A stretch of DNA of 54,640 bases. It comes from Flavobacteriaceae bacterium. GTDB lineage: Bacteria > Bacteroidota > Bacteroidia > Flavobacteriales > Flavobacteriaceae. A program made the position numbers and the translations under genes. This document shows positions 29,696 to 38,906 of this stretch, in pieces; position 1 is the first letter of the stretch; each line of letters begins with the position of its first letter. The stretch covers positions 1 to 54,640 of the forward strand of contig JAURPF010000131.1 of the NCBI GenBank assembly GCA_030835325.1, read 5' to 3'. The notes below the pieces were generated by a model. It worked only from the letters and a program-made list of their open reading frames with translations. It was not told the DNA's origin and searched no databases.

Positions 29696-30667
29696 ATGTC
29701 TAATGTAAAATATTATTACGATCCAGAAACGCTTACGTATCGTCAGATAATTCGAAAAAAAAGAACCACATTTAAGTACACATTGGCTTTCTTATTAGCT
29801 GCGAGTATTTTTGGTTTTTTATTTGTTTTAATTGGAGGGCAATATTTTGAATCTCCAAGAGAAAAAGCATTAAATCGTGAGTTGCAAAACTTAGAACTTC
29901 ATTTCAATCTTTTAAATAAAAAGATGGAAGAAGTGGAAGCTGTTCTAACGAATATTGAAGATAGAGATAACGCGATTTACCGTCTTTATTTTGAGGCCAA
30001 CCCAATCCCAGAAGCGCAACGCAAGCAAGGGCTTGGTGGTGTCAACCGCTATAAAAAATACGATGGGTTTAATAATTCGGACTTAATCATTGATGCAAAT
30101 AAACGTATTGACATTCTTCAAAAACGCATTATCGTTCAGTCTAAATCCCTTGATGAGATTACAGAGCTGGCAAAAGATAAAGAGAATTTCTTGGCTAGGA
30201 TTCCAGCCATTCAACCTGTCAAAAATGAAGATTTGACCCGTATGGCATCTGGATATGGATACCGAAGTGATCCATTTACTAAGGTTCGTAAATTTCATTA
30301 CGGAATGGATTTTACCGCTCCTCGTGGTACGCCAATCTATGCGACTGGAGATGGTGAAATTATACGTGCAGACGGTCGTTCATCCGGTTATGGACGTCAC
30401 ATCCGAATAGATCATGGCTATGGCTATGTCAGTTTGTATGCACACCTTTATAAATATAATGTTAAAAGAGGTCAGAAAGTAAAACGAGGTGATCTTATTG
30501 GCTATGTAGGTAGTACAGGACGCTCCCAAGCACCGCATTTGCATTATGAAGTCTGGAAGGACAAGAAACGAATTAACCCTATTAATTTTTATTACGGAAA
30601 TCTGAGCCCCGAAGAATTTAATACGCTCTTAGCGATTGCTTCACTTGAAAATCAATCTTTAGATTAA
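29696..30667 (+). CDS. M23 family metallopeptidase, one N-terminal TM helix
   Basis: GYGYRSDPFTKVRKFHYGMDFTAPRGTPIYATGDGEII...APHLHYEVWKDKKRINP. Confidence 0.93.
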   Translation: MSNVKYYYDPETLTYRQIIRKKRTTFKYTLAFLLAASIFGFLFVLIGGQYFESPREKALNRELQNLELHFNLLNKKMEEVEAVLTNIEDRDNAIYRLYFEANPIPEAQRKQGLGGVNRYKKYDGFNNSDLIIDANKRIDILQKRIIVQSKSLDEITELAKDKENFLARIPAIQPVKNEDLTRMASGYGYRSDPFTKVRKFHYGMDFTAPRGTPIYATGDGEIIRADGRSSGYGRHIRIDHGYGYVSLYAHLYKYNVKRGQKVKRGDLIGYVGSTGRSQAPHLHYEVWKDKKRINPINFYYGNLSPEEFNTLLAIASLENQSLD

Positions 30668-30996
30668 TGTATTTAGACCTTCCTACAAAACGTTATTATC
30701 GTATCGGAGAAATCGCAAAAGCATTTAATGTTAATGCTTCTTTGATTCGTTTTTGGGACAAAGAGTTTGAGGCCCTTAAACCAAAAAAAAATGCCAAGGG
30801 CAACCGCCGCTTTACACCCGAAGATGTTCAAAATTTGAAGTTAATATATAACTTGGTCAAAGAACGGGGCTATACATTGGAAGGCGCTAAAACTTACCTA
30901 AAAGAACAAGACCGAAAATCGCTAGATAATTTTAAAATCATCTCCAAACTAGAAGGGGTGAAAAATGAGTTGATGAAAATTAAAAATCAACTTTAA
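30667..30996 (+). CDS. MerR family transcriptional regulator
   Basis: YYRIGEIAKAFNVNASLIRFWDKEFEALKPKKNAKGNRRFTPEDV; start overlaps the upstream stop (TAATG). Confidence 0.9.
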   Translation: MYLDLPTKRYYRIGEIAKAFNVNASLIRFWDKEFEALKPKKNAKGNRRFTPEDVQNLKLIYNLVKERGYTLEGAKTYLKEQDRKSLDNFKIISKLEGVKNELMKIKNQL

Positions 30997-31025
30997 AATC
31001 AAGCAGTTGTAAAGAAATAGTAAGT

Positions 31026-32330
31026 CTATTTCTTACGCATATAAACTGTTATCGGTACGCCCTGAAAATCATACAGGTCTCTTAGTTTATTTTCTAAAAA
31101 ACGCTTATACGGTTCCTTAACATATTGTGGTAAATTACAGAAAAATGCAAATTGTGGTTGGGGTGTTGGCAATTGCATAATGTATTTTATTTTAACAAAC
31201 TTACCTTTCAATGCTGGCGGTGGATAGTTTTCAATAATAGGCAATAAATCCTCATTTAATACACTGGTTTTGATACGCTTGGATCGGTTTTTATAAACTT
31301 CCAATGCGGTCTCCATAGCTTTGTAAATACGTTGTTTTGTGAGTGCAGAAATGAATACAATAGGTACATCTGTAAAAGGTTGTATTTGCTCTCGGATATG
31401 TGTTTCAAATGCTTTGGTGGTTTTGGTATCTTTTTCAATCAGATCCCATTTATTCACTAAAATCACAATCCCTTTATGGTTGCGTTGTGCCAACCAAAAT
31501 ATATTTTGAACTTGACCATCAAATCCACGCTGAGCATCACAGACCAATAAACACACATCGGCATGCTCAATGGCTCGAACAGATCGCATGACAGAATAAA
31601 ATTCCAAGTCTTCTTTAACTTTCGCTTTTCGTCGAATCCCAGCCGTATCTACTAAATTAAATTCAAAGCCAAATCGGTTATATTTTGTGTCAATAGAATC
31701 ACGAGTGGTGCCTGCTATATCAGTTACAATATAACGGTCTTCGCCAATTAAGGCATTTATAAAAGAGGATTTACCTGCATTGGGACGTCCTACCACTGCA
31801 AAACGCGGCAAGGTCACTTCTTCTACTTCTTCTAGTTCGGGCAACGCTTCCACTAAGGCATCTAGTAAATCGCCCGTGCCGCTTCCATTGATGCTTGCAA
31901 TGGTATAATAGTCTCCTAGTCCTAAGGAATAAAACTCAACTGCATCTTGTTCGCGCTTGGAGTTGTCGACCTTATTTATAACTAAAAAAACTGGTTTTTT
32001 AACCTTTCTAAGCAACTTCGCAACATCTTCATCCATGCCTGTAACACCCGATTCTACATCGACCATAAAAATAATGGCATCTGCTTCTTCAATCGCAAGT
32101 TCGACTTGTTTGTCGATTTCGGCTTCAAATACATCGTCACTTCCAAGTACGTATCCGCCTGTGTCAATTAACGAAAATTCTTTGCCATTCCAATCACTCT
32201 TACCATAGTGACGATCGCGAGTAACTCCACTGACAGCATCAACAATGGCTTCTCTTCGTTGAATCAACCGATTAAAAAAAGTAGATTTCCCTACATTTGG
32301 ACGACCTACTATCGCTACAATATTGCTCAT
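31026..32330 (-). CDS. der: Ribosome biogenesis GTPase Der (EngA)
   Basis: Two GTPase domains: [15 protein letters not shown] and [17 protein letters not shown]-like C-terminus. Start [12 protein letters not shown]. Confidence 0.96.
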   Translation of the reverse strand: MSNIVAIVGRPNVGKSTFFNRLIQRREAIVDAVSGVTRDRHYGKSDWNGKEFSLIDTGGYVLGSDDVFEAEIDKQVELAIEEADAIIFMVDVESGVTGMDEDVAKLLRKVKKPVFLVINKVDNSKREQDAVEFYSLGLGDYYTIASINGSGTGDLLDALVEALPELEEVEEVTLPRFAVVGRPNAGKSSFINALIGEDRYIVTDIAGTTRDSIDTKYNRFGFEFNLVDTAGIRRKAKVKEDLEFYSVMRSVRAIEHADVCLLVCDAQRGFDGQVQNIFWLAQRNHKGIVILVNKWDLIEKDTKTTKAFETHIREQIQPFTDVPIVFISALTKQRIYKAMETALEVYKNRSKRIKTSVLNEDLLPIIENYPPPALKGKFVKIKYIMQLPTPQPQFAFFCNLPQYVKEPYKRFLENKLRDLYDFQGVPITVYMRKK

Positions 32331-32449
32331 ATACTTATAAAATTGTTGCAAAAATAGGAAATATCCTTTTGGTAAGCTCTTTTTTGTGGAAGTTTAAAAA
32401 ATATATAAATACAAATCTATATCTTTAGAAACTCCTAAAATCTACTATA

Positions 32450-32923
32450 ATGAAAATTAGCAACGAAATTGTCTTAAGACCTCGCTTTTCACTGTCTCTA
32501 AACAAAAGTTCAAAACAAGTTTTAGAAGCATTTGAAAGTGCCAAAAATAATCAGGACACAATCAGAATTAATATCTTAGATGTCCATGTGTTTTTGAAAA
32601 TTCCCACAGTTCAACAGCATTTTTGGACACCTCAACTCCATTTAGAAGTTTTAGAAAACAACCTAACTTCCTGCACAGTCAAAGGAGTCTTTGGCCCTAA
32701 TCCTAAGGTTTGGACGTTATTTATGTTTTTCCATTTTGTGACTGCCAGTTTATTTTTGGGGTTTGGAGTTTGGACTTACTCCAATTGGTTTTTAGACACT
32801 TCATTCACAACGCCACTGCTCTTAATGATTTTGATGATAATTGTATGGATTTCATTGTATGTTGGCGGACGACTCGGCAAACAAAAAGGACTCAAACAAA
32901 TGCATCAATTGTATGATTTATGA
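32450..32923 (+). CDS. Hypothetical protein with two TM segments
   Basis: Continuous ORF between der and era with hydrophobic segments LFMFFHFVTASLFLGFGVW and PLLLMILMIIVWISLYVGG. Confidence 0.65.
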   Translation: MKISNEIVLRPRFSLSLNKSSKQVLEAFESAKNNQDTIRINILDVHVFLKIPTVQQHFWTPQLHLEVLENNLTSCTVKGVFGPNPKVWTLFMFFHFVTASLFLGFGVWTYSNWFLDTSFTTPLLLMILMIIVWISLYVGGRLGKQKGLKQMHQLYDL

Positions 32924-32974
32924 ACAGTGTTATAAAAACTAATTAAGATGCTTATTTAGGAGATAATCTGTTTT

Positions 32975-33856
32975 TTAAGAATTATTATATCCAAAACGCT
33001 TGAGTTGGTTTTGATTGGAACGCCAATTTTTATTCACTTTGACATACAATTCTAGGTGGACTTGTTTGCCAAAAAATTTCTCTAAATCTTTTCGAGCCTC
33101 TATACCAACTCTTTTTAGAGCCGTGCCTTTATGACCAATAACAATTCCTTTTTGAGTTTCGCGCTCGACCATTATCACCGATCGCATTCGGATAATGTCT
33201 TCTTCCTCAAAAAACTCTTCGGTAGCAACCTCCACTGCATAAGGAATTTCTTTCTTATAATGGATCAAAATCTTTTCACGGATTTTTTCATTTACAAAAA
33301 ATCGTTCAGGTTTATCTGTCAATTGATCTTTGGGGTAATAGGCGGGCGATTCTGGTAATAACTCCAAAATACGGTCAAAAACATTTTTTACATTAAACCC
33401 TTCCAATGCCGAAATAGCAATAAATTCTGCATTCGGAACTTTTTGTTGCCAGAGTTGAGCTTGGGCCTCCAATTGTTCTTGGTTAGAAGTGTCAATTTTA
33501 TTTAACAGCAATAAAATTGGTTTTTTGGAGGCTGTAATTTTATTAAAAAAAGCTTCATCTTTCAACTCTTTTTCGCCAATTTCAACCATATAAATTAAAA
33601 TATCCGCATCCTCAAAAGCAGATTTTACAAAGTCCATCATAGAACTTTGTAATTCGTAGGCGGGCTTAATTATACCTGGGGTATCCGAAAGAATCACCTG
33701 AAAATCATCACCATTTACTATCCCTAAAATCCGGTGGCGTGTGGTTTGTGCCTTCGACGTAATAATGGATAATTTTTCTCCTACAAAGGCATTCATCAAG
33801 GTTGATTTTCCAACATTTGGATTTCCGATGATATTAACAAAACCTGCTTTGTGCAT
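32975..33856 (-). CDS. era: GTPase Era
   Basis: KAGFVNIIGNPNVGKSTLMNAFVGEKLSIITSKAQTTRHRI...DTPGI; C-terminal KH region GIVIGHKGTALKRVG. Confidence 0.96.
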   Translation of the reverse strand: MHKAGFVNIIGNPNVGKSTLMNAFVGEKLSIITSKAQTTRHRILGIVNGDDFQVILSDTPGIIKPAYELQSSMMDFVKSAFEDADILIYMVEIGEKELKDEAFFNKITASKKPILLLLNKIDTSNQEQLEAQAQLWQQKVPNAEFIAISALEGFNVKNVFDRILELLPESPAYYPKDQLTDKPERFFVNEKIREKILIHYKKEIPYAVEVATEEFFEEEDIIRMRSVIMVERETQKGIVIGHKGTALKRVGIEARKDLEKFFGKQVHLELYVKVNKNWRSNQNQLKRFGYNNS

Positions 33857-33916
33857 TTAATTTTAAATTTTCACAAAGTTACAACCTTCCTTTTAAACTA
33901 TCTAAATATTAAATAC

Positions 33917-34929
33917 TTAAGAATGTTGGGAGTCACGCATAAAATCTTCCACTTTGTTTACCATAGCACGACTGCCACAAACAAAAGGCACGCGTTGGTG
34001 CAACTCTGTTGGACTGATGTCCATAATCCTAGAAAATCCATCACTCGCTTTTCCATTGGCTTGCTCAGCAAGGAATGCCATTGGGTTACACTCATAAAGC
34101 AAACGTAGTTTTCCATTCGGATTTTTTGAGCTTTTGGGGTATAAATAAACTCCACCCTTAATCATATTTCGATGAAAATCAGAAACCAAAGACCCTATAT
34201 AGCGCGACGTATAAGGACGGTCTCCTTCTTCTAATTGACAATATTTAATATAATTTTTGATGCCTTGTTGGAAATGAATATAATTCCCTTCATTCACAGA
34301 GTAAATTCTGCCATGCTCTGGAAACTGCATTTGAGGATGCGACAAATAAAACGTACCGATTGCAGGGTTTAAAGTAAAACCATTCACACCTTCGCCTGTG
34401 GTATATACCAACATAGTAGAAGTGCCATAAATAATATAGCCCGCCGCCACTTGTTTACTTCCTTTCTGTAAAAAAACTTCTTCTGTGACAGGAGATCCTA
34501 CAGGGGTCACTCGTTGGTAAATAGAAAAATAGTTCCAACGGAGACATTAACATCAATATTAGACGAGCCATCTAAAGGATCCATTAATACAACATACTTA
34601 TTTTGGTGGTTCTGGTCGGTACTATTAATCGCGATAAAGCTGTCTTCCTCTTCACTTGCAATACCACATACAATATTGCGATTGACCAAGGTTTGAATAA
34701 ATTTTTCATTGGCATACACATCCAATTTTTGTTGATCCTCCCCTTGAACATTAGTTTCACCAACAGTCCCCAGAATATCAACCAAACCAGCTTTATTTAC
34801 TTCATAATTGACCACTTTGGCAGCCAACCGAATGGAATTGATTAACCGTGATAATTCACCTGAAGTGTATTTGAAGGAAGATTGGTTTTCTATGATAAAT
34901 TCGCCTAATGTTTGATGTTTCTGAGGCAT
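33917..34929 (-). pseudogene. fbp: Fructose-1,6-bisphosphatase class 1, reading frame interrupted by an apparent 1-nt frameshift
   Basis: N-terminal part [16 protein letters not shown]...[23 protein letters not shown] and C-terminal part [38 protein letters not shown]... lie in adjacent frames; adding one T to the T5 run (A5 at 34525-34529 on +) restores a single frame of 1014 nt. Confidence 0.85.
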
Positions 34930-34968
34930 TATAAGTCAATTTTTTTTACAAATATCTAAATTTTTAGA

Positions 34969-34991
34969 CAACTACAAGGTTTTTGTGGTTG
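34969..34991. repeat. Short inverted repeat in the fbp/GNAT intergenic region
   Basis: CAACTACAA-GGTTT-TTGTGGTTG, 9-bp arms with one G-U wobble. Confidence 0.4.
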
Positions 34992-35048
34992 TTTTATTAG
35001 ACAACTTTAAAAGGCTTTTGAGTATCTTTGAATCCGCAAACACAGACA

Positions 35049-35531
35049 ATGAATTATCACATTAGAAAAGCAGTACCCAACGATATGCAACAAGTTTTAG
35101 ACTTGATTACAGAACTCGCAATTTTTGAAAAAGAACCAAATGCTGTTGAAGTTACAGAAGCGGTCTTAAAAGAAAAAGGCTTTGGCGATACCCCCGAATT
35201 TGATTGTTTTGTGGCAGAATCTGATCAAAAAGTGATTGGTATTGCTTTGGTTTACACTCGGTTTTCTACTTGGAAAGGAACTGTCTTACACTTAGAAGAT
35301 TTGATTGTTTCTGAAAGCGTACGTGGACATGGCGTTGGATCGGCGCTCTTGGATCAAGTTATTATTTACGGAGATAAAAAAGGGGTCAAACGTGTTTGCT
35401 GGGAAGTTATTAACTGGAATACCCCCGCTATTGATTTTTATGAACGCAAAGGGGCTCGAGTAATGCGGGACTGGAATGTTGTCCAGTTAGACGAACAAGG
35501 AATACAAAATTACATCTCAAATATGAACTAA
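35049..35531 (+). CDS. GNAT family N-acetyltransferase
   Basis: YHIRKAVPNDMQQVLDLITELA...LHLEDLIVSESVRGHGVGSALLDQVI...WEVINWNTPAIDFYERKGA. Confidence 0.9.
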   Translation: MNYHIRKAVPNDMQQVLDLITELAIFEKEPNAVEVTEAVLKEKGFGDTPEFDCFVAESDQKVIGIALVYTRFSTWKGTVLHLEDLIVSESVRGHGVGSALLDQVIIYGDKKGVKRVCWEVINWNTPAIDFYERKGARVMRDWNVVQLDEQGIQNYISNMN

Positions 35532-36781
35532 TGCAAATTTTTAAATTTGGAGGGGCGTCTGTAAAGGATGCCCAAGGCGTGAAAAATTTAGCCCATGTTT
35601 TAAAAACCGTTGGCTATAGCAATACACTCATTGTTGTGTCGGCTATGGGAAAGACCACCAATGCGATGGAAACGGTAATTGCAAATTATTTTGAGGCAAA
35701 ACACAAGCTTCAAAGTTCATTGCAAGAAGTTAAAAAGTTTCACAACAACATTCTACTGGATTTATTTGATAATGAATCACACCCCGTATTTGAAACAACT
35801 AACAAATTGTTTCAAGAAATCGTCCTCTTTTTTGAACATAACAAATCACCAAACTATAACTTTGTGTACGATCAAGTTATTGGATTTGGTGAGTTGATTT
35901 CTACCACAATTATTAGTCATTATTTAAACGAAATTGGCATCACAAACACTTGGTTGGATGTTAGAACGTTTATAAAAACGGATGATTATTATCGAAATTC
36001 AAAAGTGAATTGGAACCAAACACAAGGGTTGATTTCAACACGTGTGGATACCTCAAAGTTGAACATTACTCAAGGGTTTTTAGGAAGTGACTCAAACAAC
36101 TTTACAACCACTTTGGGGCGTGAAGGGAGTGATTATACAGCAGCAATATTTGCCTACTGTCTAAACGCAAATTCAGTGACTATTTGGAAAGATGTTCCTG
36201 GAGTTCTCAATGCAGATCCTCGCTATTTTGAAAATGCAGAGTTATTACATCAAATGTCTTATGCTGAAGCTATTGAGCTTTCATATTATGGGGCGTCTGT
36301 AATTCATCCAAAAACGCTTCAGCCCTTACAACGCAAGGAAATTCCATTGTTTGTTAAATCCTTTTTAAACCCAAAAAACAACGGAACCAAAGTTGGAAAA
36401 GATTTAGCCTTAAACCCAAAAACCCCTTGTTATATTTTAAAACAAAATCAAGTTTTAATCTCACTTTCATCACTTGACTTCTCATATATTGTCGAAGATA
36501 ACATCAGTCATATTTTTGGTTTGCTACACGATTACAAAATGAAAGTCAGTATGATTCAAAATTCAGCGATCAGCTTTTCTGTTTGTATAGAAAACAACTA
36601 TGACAATCTGGAGCGTTTATTGTTACATTTAAAAGCAAAGTATAAAGTGTGTTCCCAAAAAGCGGTTAAGTTATATACGATTAGACATTATACCCCAAAA
36701 GCGATCCAGGACTTAGAAGCAGAAAAAGAAATTCTTTTAAAACAAATCACGCCAGAAATTGTTCAGATTATAACTAAGTAG
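35531..36781 (+). CDS. Aspartate kinase (monofunctional)
   Basis: MQIFKFGGASVKDAQGVKNLA...FLGSDSNNFTTTLGREGSDYTAAIFA...TIWKDVPGVLNADPR...SYYGASVIHPKTLQPL. Confidence 0.92.
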   Translation: MQIFKFGGASVKDAQGVKNLAHVLKTVGYSNTLIVVSAMGKTTNAMETVIANYFEAKHKLQSSLQEVKKFHNNILLDLFDNESHPVFETTNKLFQEIVLFFEHNKSPNYNFVYDQVIGFGELISTTIISHYLNEIGITNTWLDVRTFIKTDDYYRNSKVNWNQTQGLISTRVDTSKLNITQGFLGSDSNNFTTTLGREGSDYTAAIFAYCLNANSVTIWKDVPGVLNADPRYFENAELLHQMSYAEAIELSYYGASVIHPKTLQPLQRKEIPLFVKSFLNPKNNGTKVGKDLALNPKTPCYILKQNQVLISLSSLDFSYIVEDNISHIFGLLHDYKMKVSMIQNSAISFSVCIENNYDNLERLLLHLKAKYKVCSQKAVKLYTIRHYTPKAIQDLEAEKEILLKQITPEIVQIITK

Positions 36782-36829
36782 GAACTTTTTTAATTCAAAA
36801 TGATTAAGTTTGTATAAGACCCTAAAAGT

Positions 36830-38638
36830 ATGAGTATTGTAACCTCCAAAGAAATTGCAAAAGCTATTAAAGTTGATAACTATGGATTTATCGGCACCTT
36901 TTTTGGTTGGATACTAATGAAAGTTTTAAAGATTTCTACAATCAATAGAATCTACAACAAGAATAAACACAAAAGTGATCTTGATTTTCTAAATGGACTT
37001 TTAACTGATTTTCAAATTCGATTTGAGATCCCTGAAGAAGATTTAAAACGACTCCCAAAAGACGGTGCATATATTACGGTTTCTAACCATCCTTTGGGCG
37101 GAATAGACGGTATTTTATTGTTAAAATTAATGCTCGAACAACGCAGTGATTTCAAAATTATAGCAAATTTTTTATTACATCGCATCAAACCATTAGTCCC
37201 CTACATCATGCCTGTGAATCCGTTTGAAGATCACAAAGACGCAAAATCGAGTCTCATTGGATTTAAAAACTCATTGTTACATTTACAAAATGGGCACCCT
37301 CTTGGTATCTTTCCAGCTGGAGAAGTCTCTACCTACAAAGATGGGAAATTGATGGTCGATAAACCCTGGGAACCTGCTGCTATGAAACTAATTCAACGTG
37401 CCGAAGTTCCTATTGTACCTATTTATTTTCATGCAAAAAACAGTCGTTTGTTTTATCGCCTCTCAAAATTGAGTGATGACCTTCGAACAGCGAAACTCCC
37501 TTCTGAATTATTAACCCAAAAAAAACGTGTAATTAAGGTAAGAATTGGGAAGCCAATTAGTCTAAAAGATCAAAAAGAACACCCTACTTTAGAAGGGTTT
37601 TCGGATTTTGTGAGACGGAAAACCTATATGCTTTCTAATACGTTTGAAACCCCTAAAATCTTAACGAATCTTTCGTCTAGTTTAAAAGTAACCAAGTCCC
37701 CAAAAAAAATTGTAACACCAGCTCCTAAAGACGCTATGTGTGCAGAAGTTGCCAACTTAAAAGCCGACAATCATCGTCTTTTAAAAAGCAAAAACTACGA
37801 AGTTTATTTGGCAACAGCAGACAAAATACCAACCATTTTACACGAAATTGGACGCTTGCGCGAAATTACGTTTAGAGAAATTGGAGAAGGTACCAATAAA
37901 TCAATTGACTTGGATGTTTTTGATGGCTATTACCACCATATGTTTTTGTGGGATGTGGAAGCCATGTGTCTTGTGGGAGCCTACCGAATGGGCTTAGGCA
38001 ATGATATTTTTAAAACCAAAGGAATTGATGGATTTTACTTGCATGATTTATTTCGTTTTGAACCCGAACTACATTCCATGATGAGTCAGTCTATTGAGTT
38101 AGGCCGTGCTTTTATCATTAAAAGCTATCAACAAAAACCCATGCCACTGTTTCTATTGTGGAAAGGCATTGTGCATACAACACTGCGTTTTCCGGAGCAC
38201 AAATACCTTATTGGAGGGGTGAGTATTAGTAATCAATTTTCGAATTTCTCTAAATCCTTGATGATTGAATTTATGAAATCGCATTACTACGATCCCTATT
38301 TGGCACAATACATTCAACCAAAGAAAGAATTTAAAGTGAAGCTCAAAGATGGCGATAAGGACTTTGTGTTTGATGCCACAAAGGCCGATTTAAATAAGTT
38401 CGATAAAATTATTGATGAAATTGAACCTGGTGCCTTACGACTGCCTGTGCTACTTAAAAAATACATCAAACAAAATGCACGTCTCATTGCCTTTAATGTG
38501 GACCCGCTTTTTAATAATGCGGTCGATGGTCTAATGTACATTCGTATTGCTGACCTTCCCGATAGCACCGTACGTCCTGTGATGGAAGAGTTTCAAGCGG
38601 AACTGGAACGAAAGTATGGGCCTTCCGAGGAAAAATAA
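36830..38638 (+). CDS. Fused PlsC-type lysophospholipid acyltransferase and GNAT-type N-acyltransferase (OlsF / GlsB-GlsA-like aminolipid synthase)
   Basis: N-terminal VSNHPLGGIDGILL (NHx4D) and FPAGEVS motifs; C-terminal EIGRLREITFREIGEGTNKSIDLDVFDGYYHHMFLWDVEAMCLVGAYRMG, an OlsB/hemolysin-family signature. Confidence 0.85.
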   Translation: MSIVTSKEIAKAIKVDNYGFIGTFFGWILMKVLKISTINRIYNKNKHKSDLDFLNGLLTDFQIRFEIPEEDLKRLPKDGAYITVSNHPLGGIDGILLLKLMLEQRSDFKIIANFLLHRIKPLVPYIMPVNPFEDHKDAKSSLIGFKNSLLHLQNGHPLGIFPAGEVSTYKDGKLMVDKPWEPAAMKLIQRAEVPIVPIYFHAKNSRLFYRLSKLSDDLRTAKLPSELLTQKKRVIKVRIGKPISLKDQKEHPTLEGFSDFVRRKTYMLSNTFETPKILTNLSSSLKVTKSPKKIVTPAPKDAMCAEVANLKADNHRLLKSKNYEVYLATADKIPTILHEIGRLREITFREIGEGTNKSIDLDVFDGYYHHMFLWDVEAMCLVGAYRMGLGNDIFKTKGIDGFYLHDLFRFEPELHSMMSQSIELGRAFIIKSYQQKPMPLFLLWKGIVHTTLRFPEHKYLIGGVSISNQFSNFSKSLMIEFMKSHYYDPYLAQYIQPKKEFKVKLKDGDKDFVFDATKADLNKFDKIIDEIEPGALRLPVLLKKYIKQNARLIAFNVDPLFNNAVDGLMYIRIADLPDSTVRPVMEEFQAELERKYGPSEEK

Positions 38639-38650
38639 CTGGTCTCTCTT

Positions 38651-38698
38651 GGGATTTTAAGTGTTTTGTTTTAGTTTTATAATCCCTTAAACACTTAA
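38651..38698. repeat. Interleaved inverted repeats: GGGATT(38651-38656)/AATCCC(38681-38686) and TTAAGTGTTT(38657-38666)/AAACACTTAA(38689-38698)
   Basis: Read directly from sequence; arm order A-B-A'-B'. Confidence 0.6.
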
Positions 38699-38707
38699 CC
38701 TAGAATT

Positions 38708-38818
38708 ATGACAAAAAAGAAAAGAATTATAAATCTACTGTTCATCGTCATCACTTTTGTCTTCTTTAGATATTTATTCTCTCATTGGGACTGTTTCAAA
38801 GAGGGATTAGACGTTTAA
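38708..38818 (+). CDS. Small (36 aa) single-TM protein; not in the supplied ORF track
   Basis: MTKKKRIINLLFIVITFVFFRYLFSHWDCFKEGLDV*: basic N-terminus, hydrophobic helix, and a HWDxFKxG tail that I recall from small flavobacterial proteins. Confidence 0.55.
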   Translation: MTKKKRIINLLFIVITFVFFRYLFSHWDCFKEGLDV

Positions 38819-38906
38819 AACCCAGAGACCTGTACAAGCAAAAAGGACGGTATTTTGAAATATTGCAAGCACAACAAGCTGTTTTCGAAGACTCGTTTTA
38901 AAGAAC

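Noticed and set aside
34507-34540. Programmed -1 ribosomal frameshifting at the fbp break
   Set aside because: In the zero frame the codons are ACT ATT TTT CTA. The P-site ATT would have to re-pair on TAT, so there is no canonical X XXY YYZ heptamer, and T5 is short for polymerase slippage. An indel or sequencing error is more likely.
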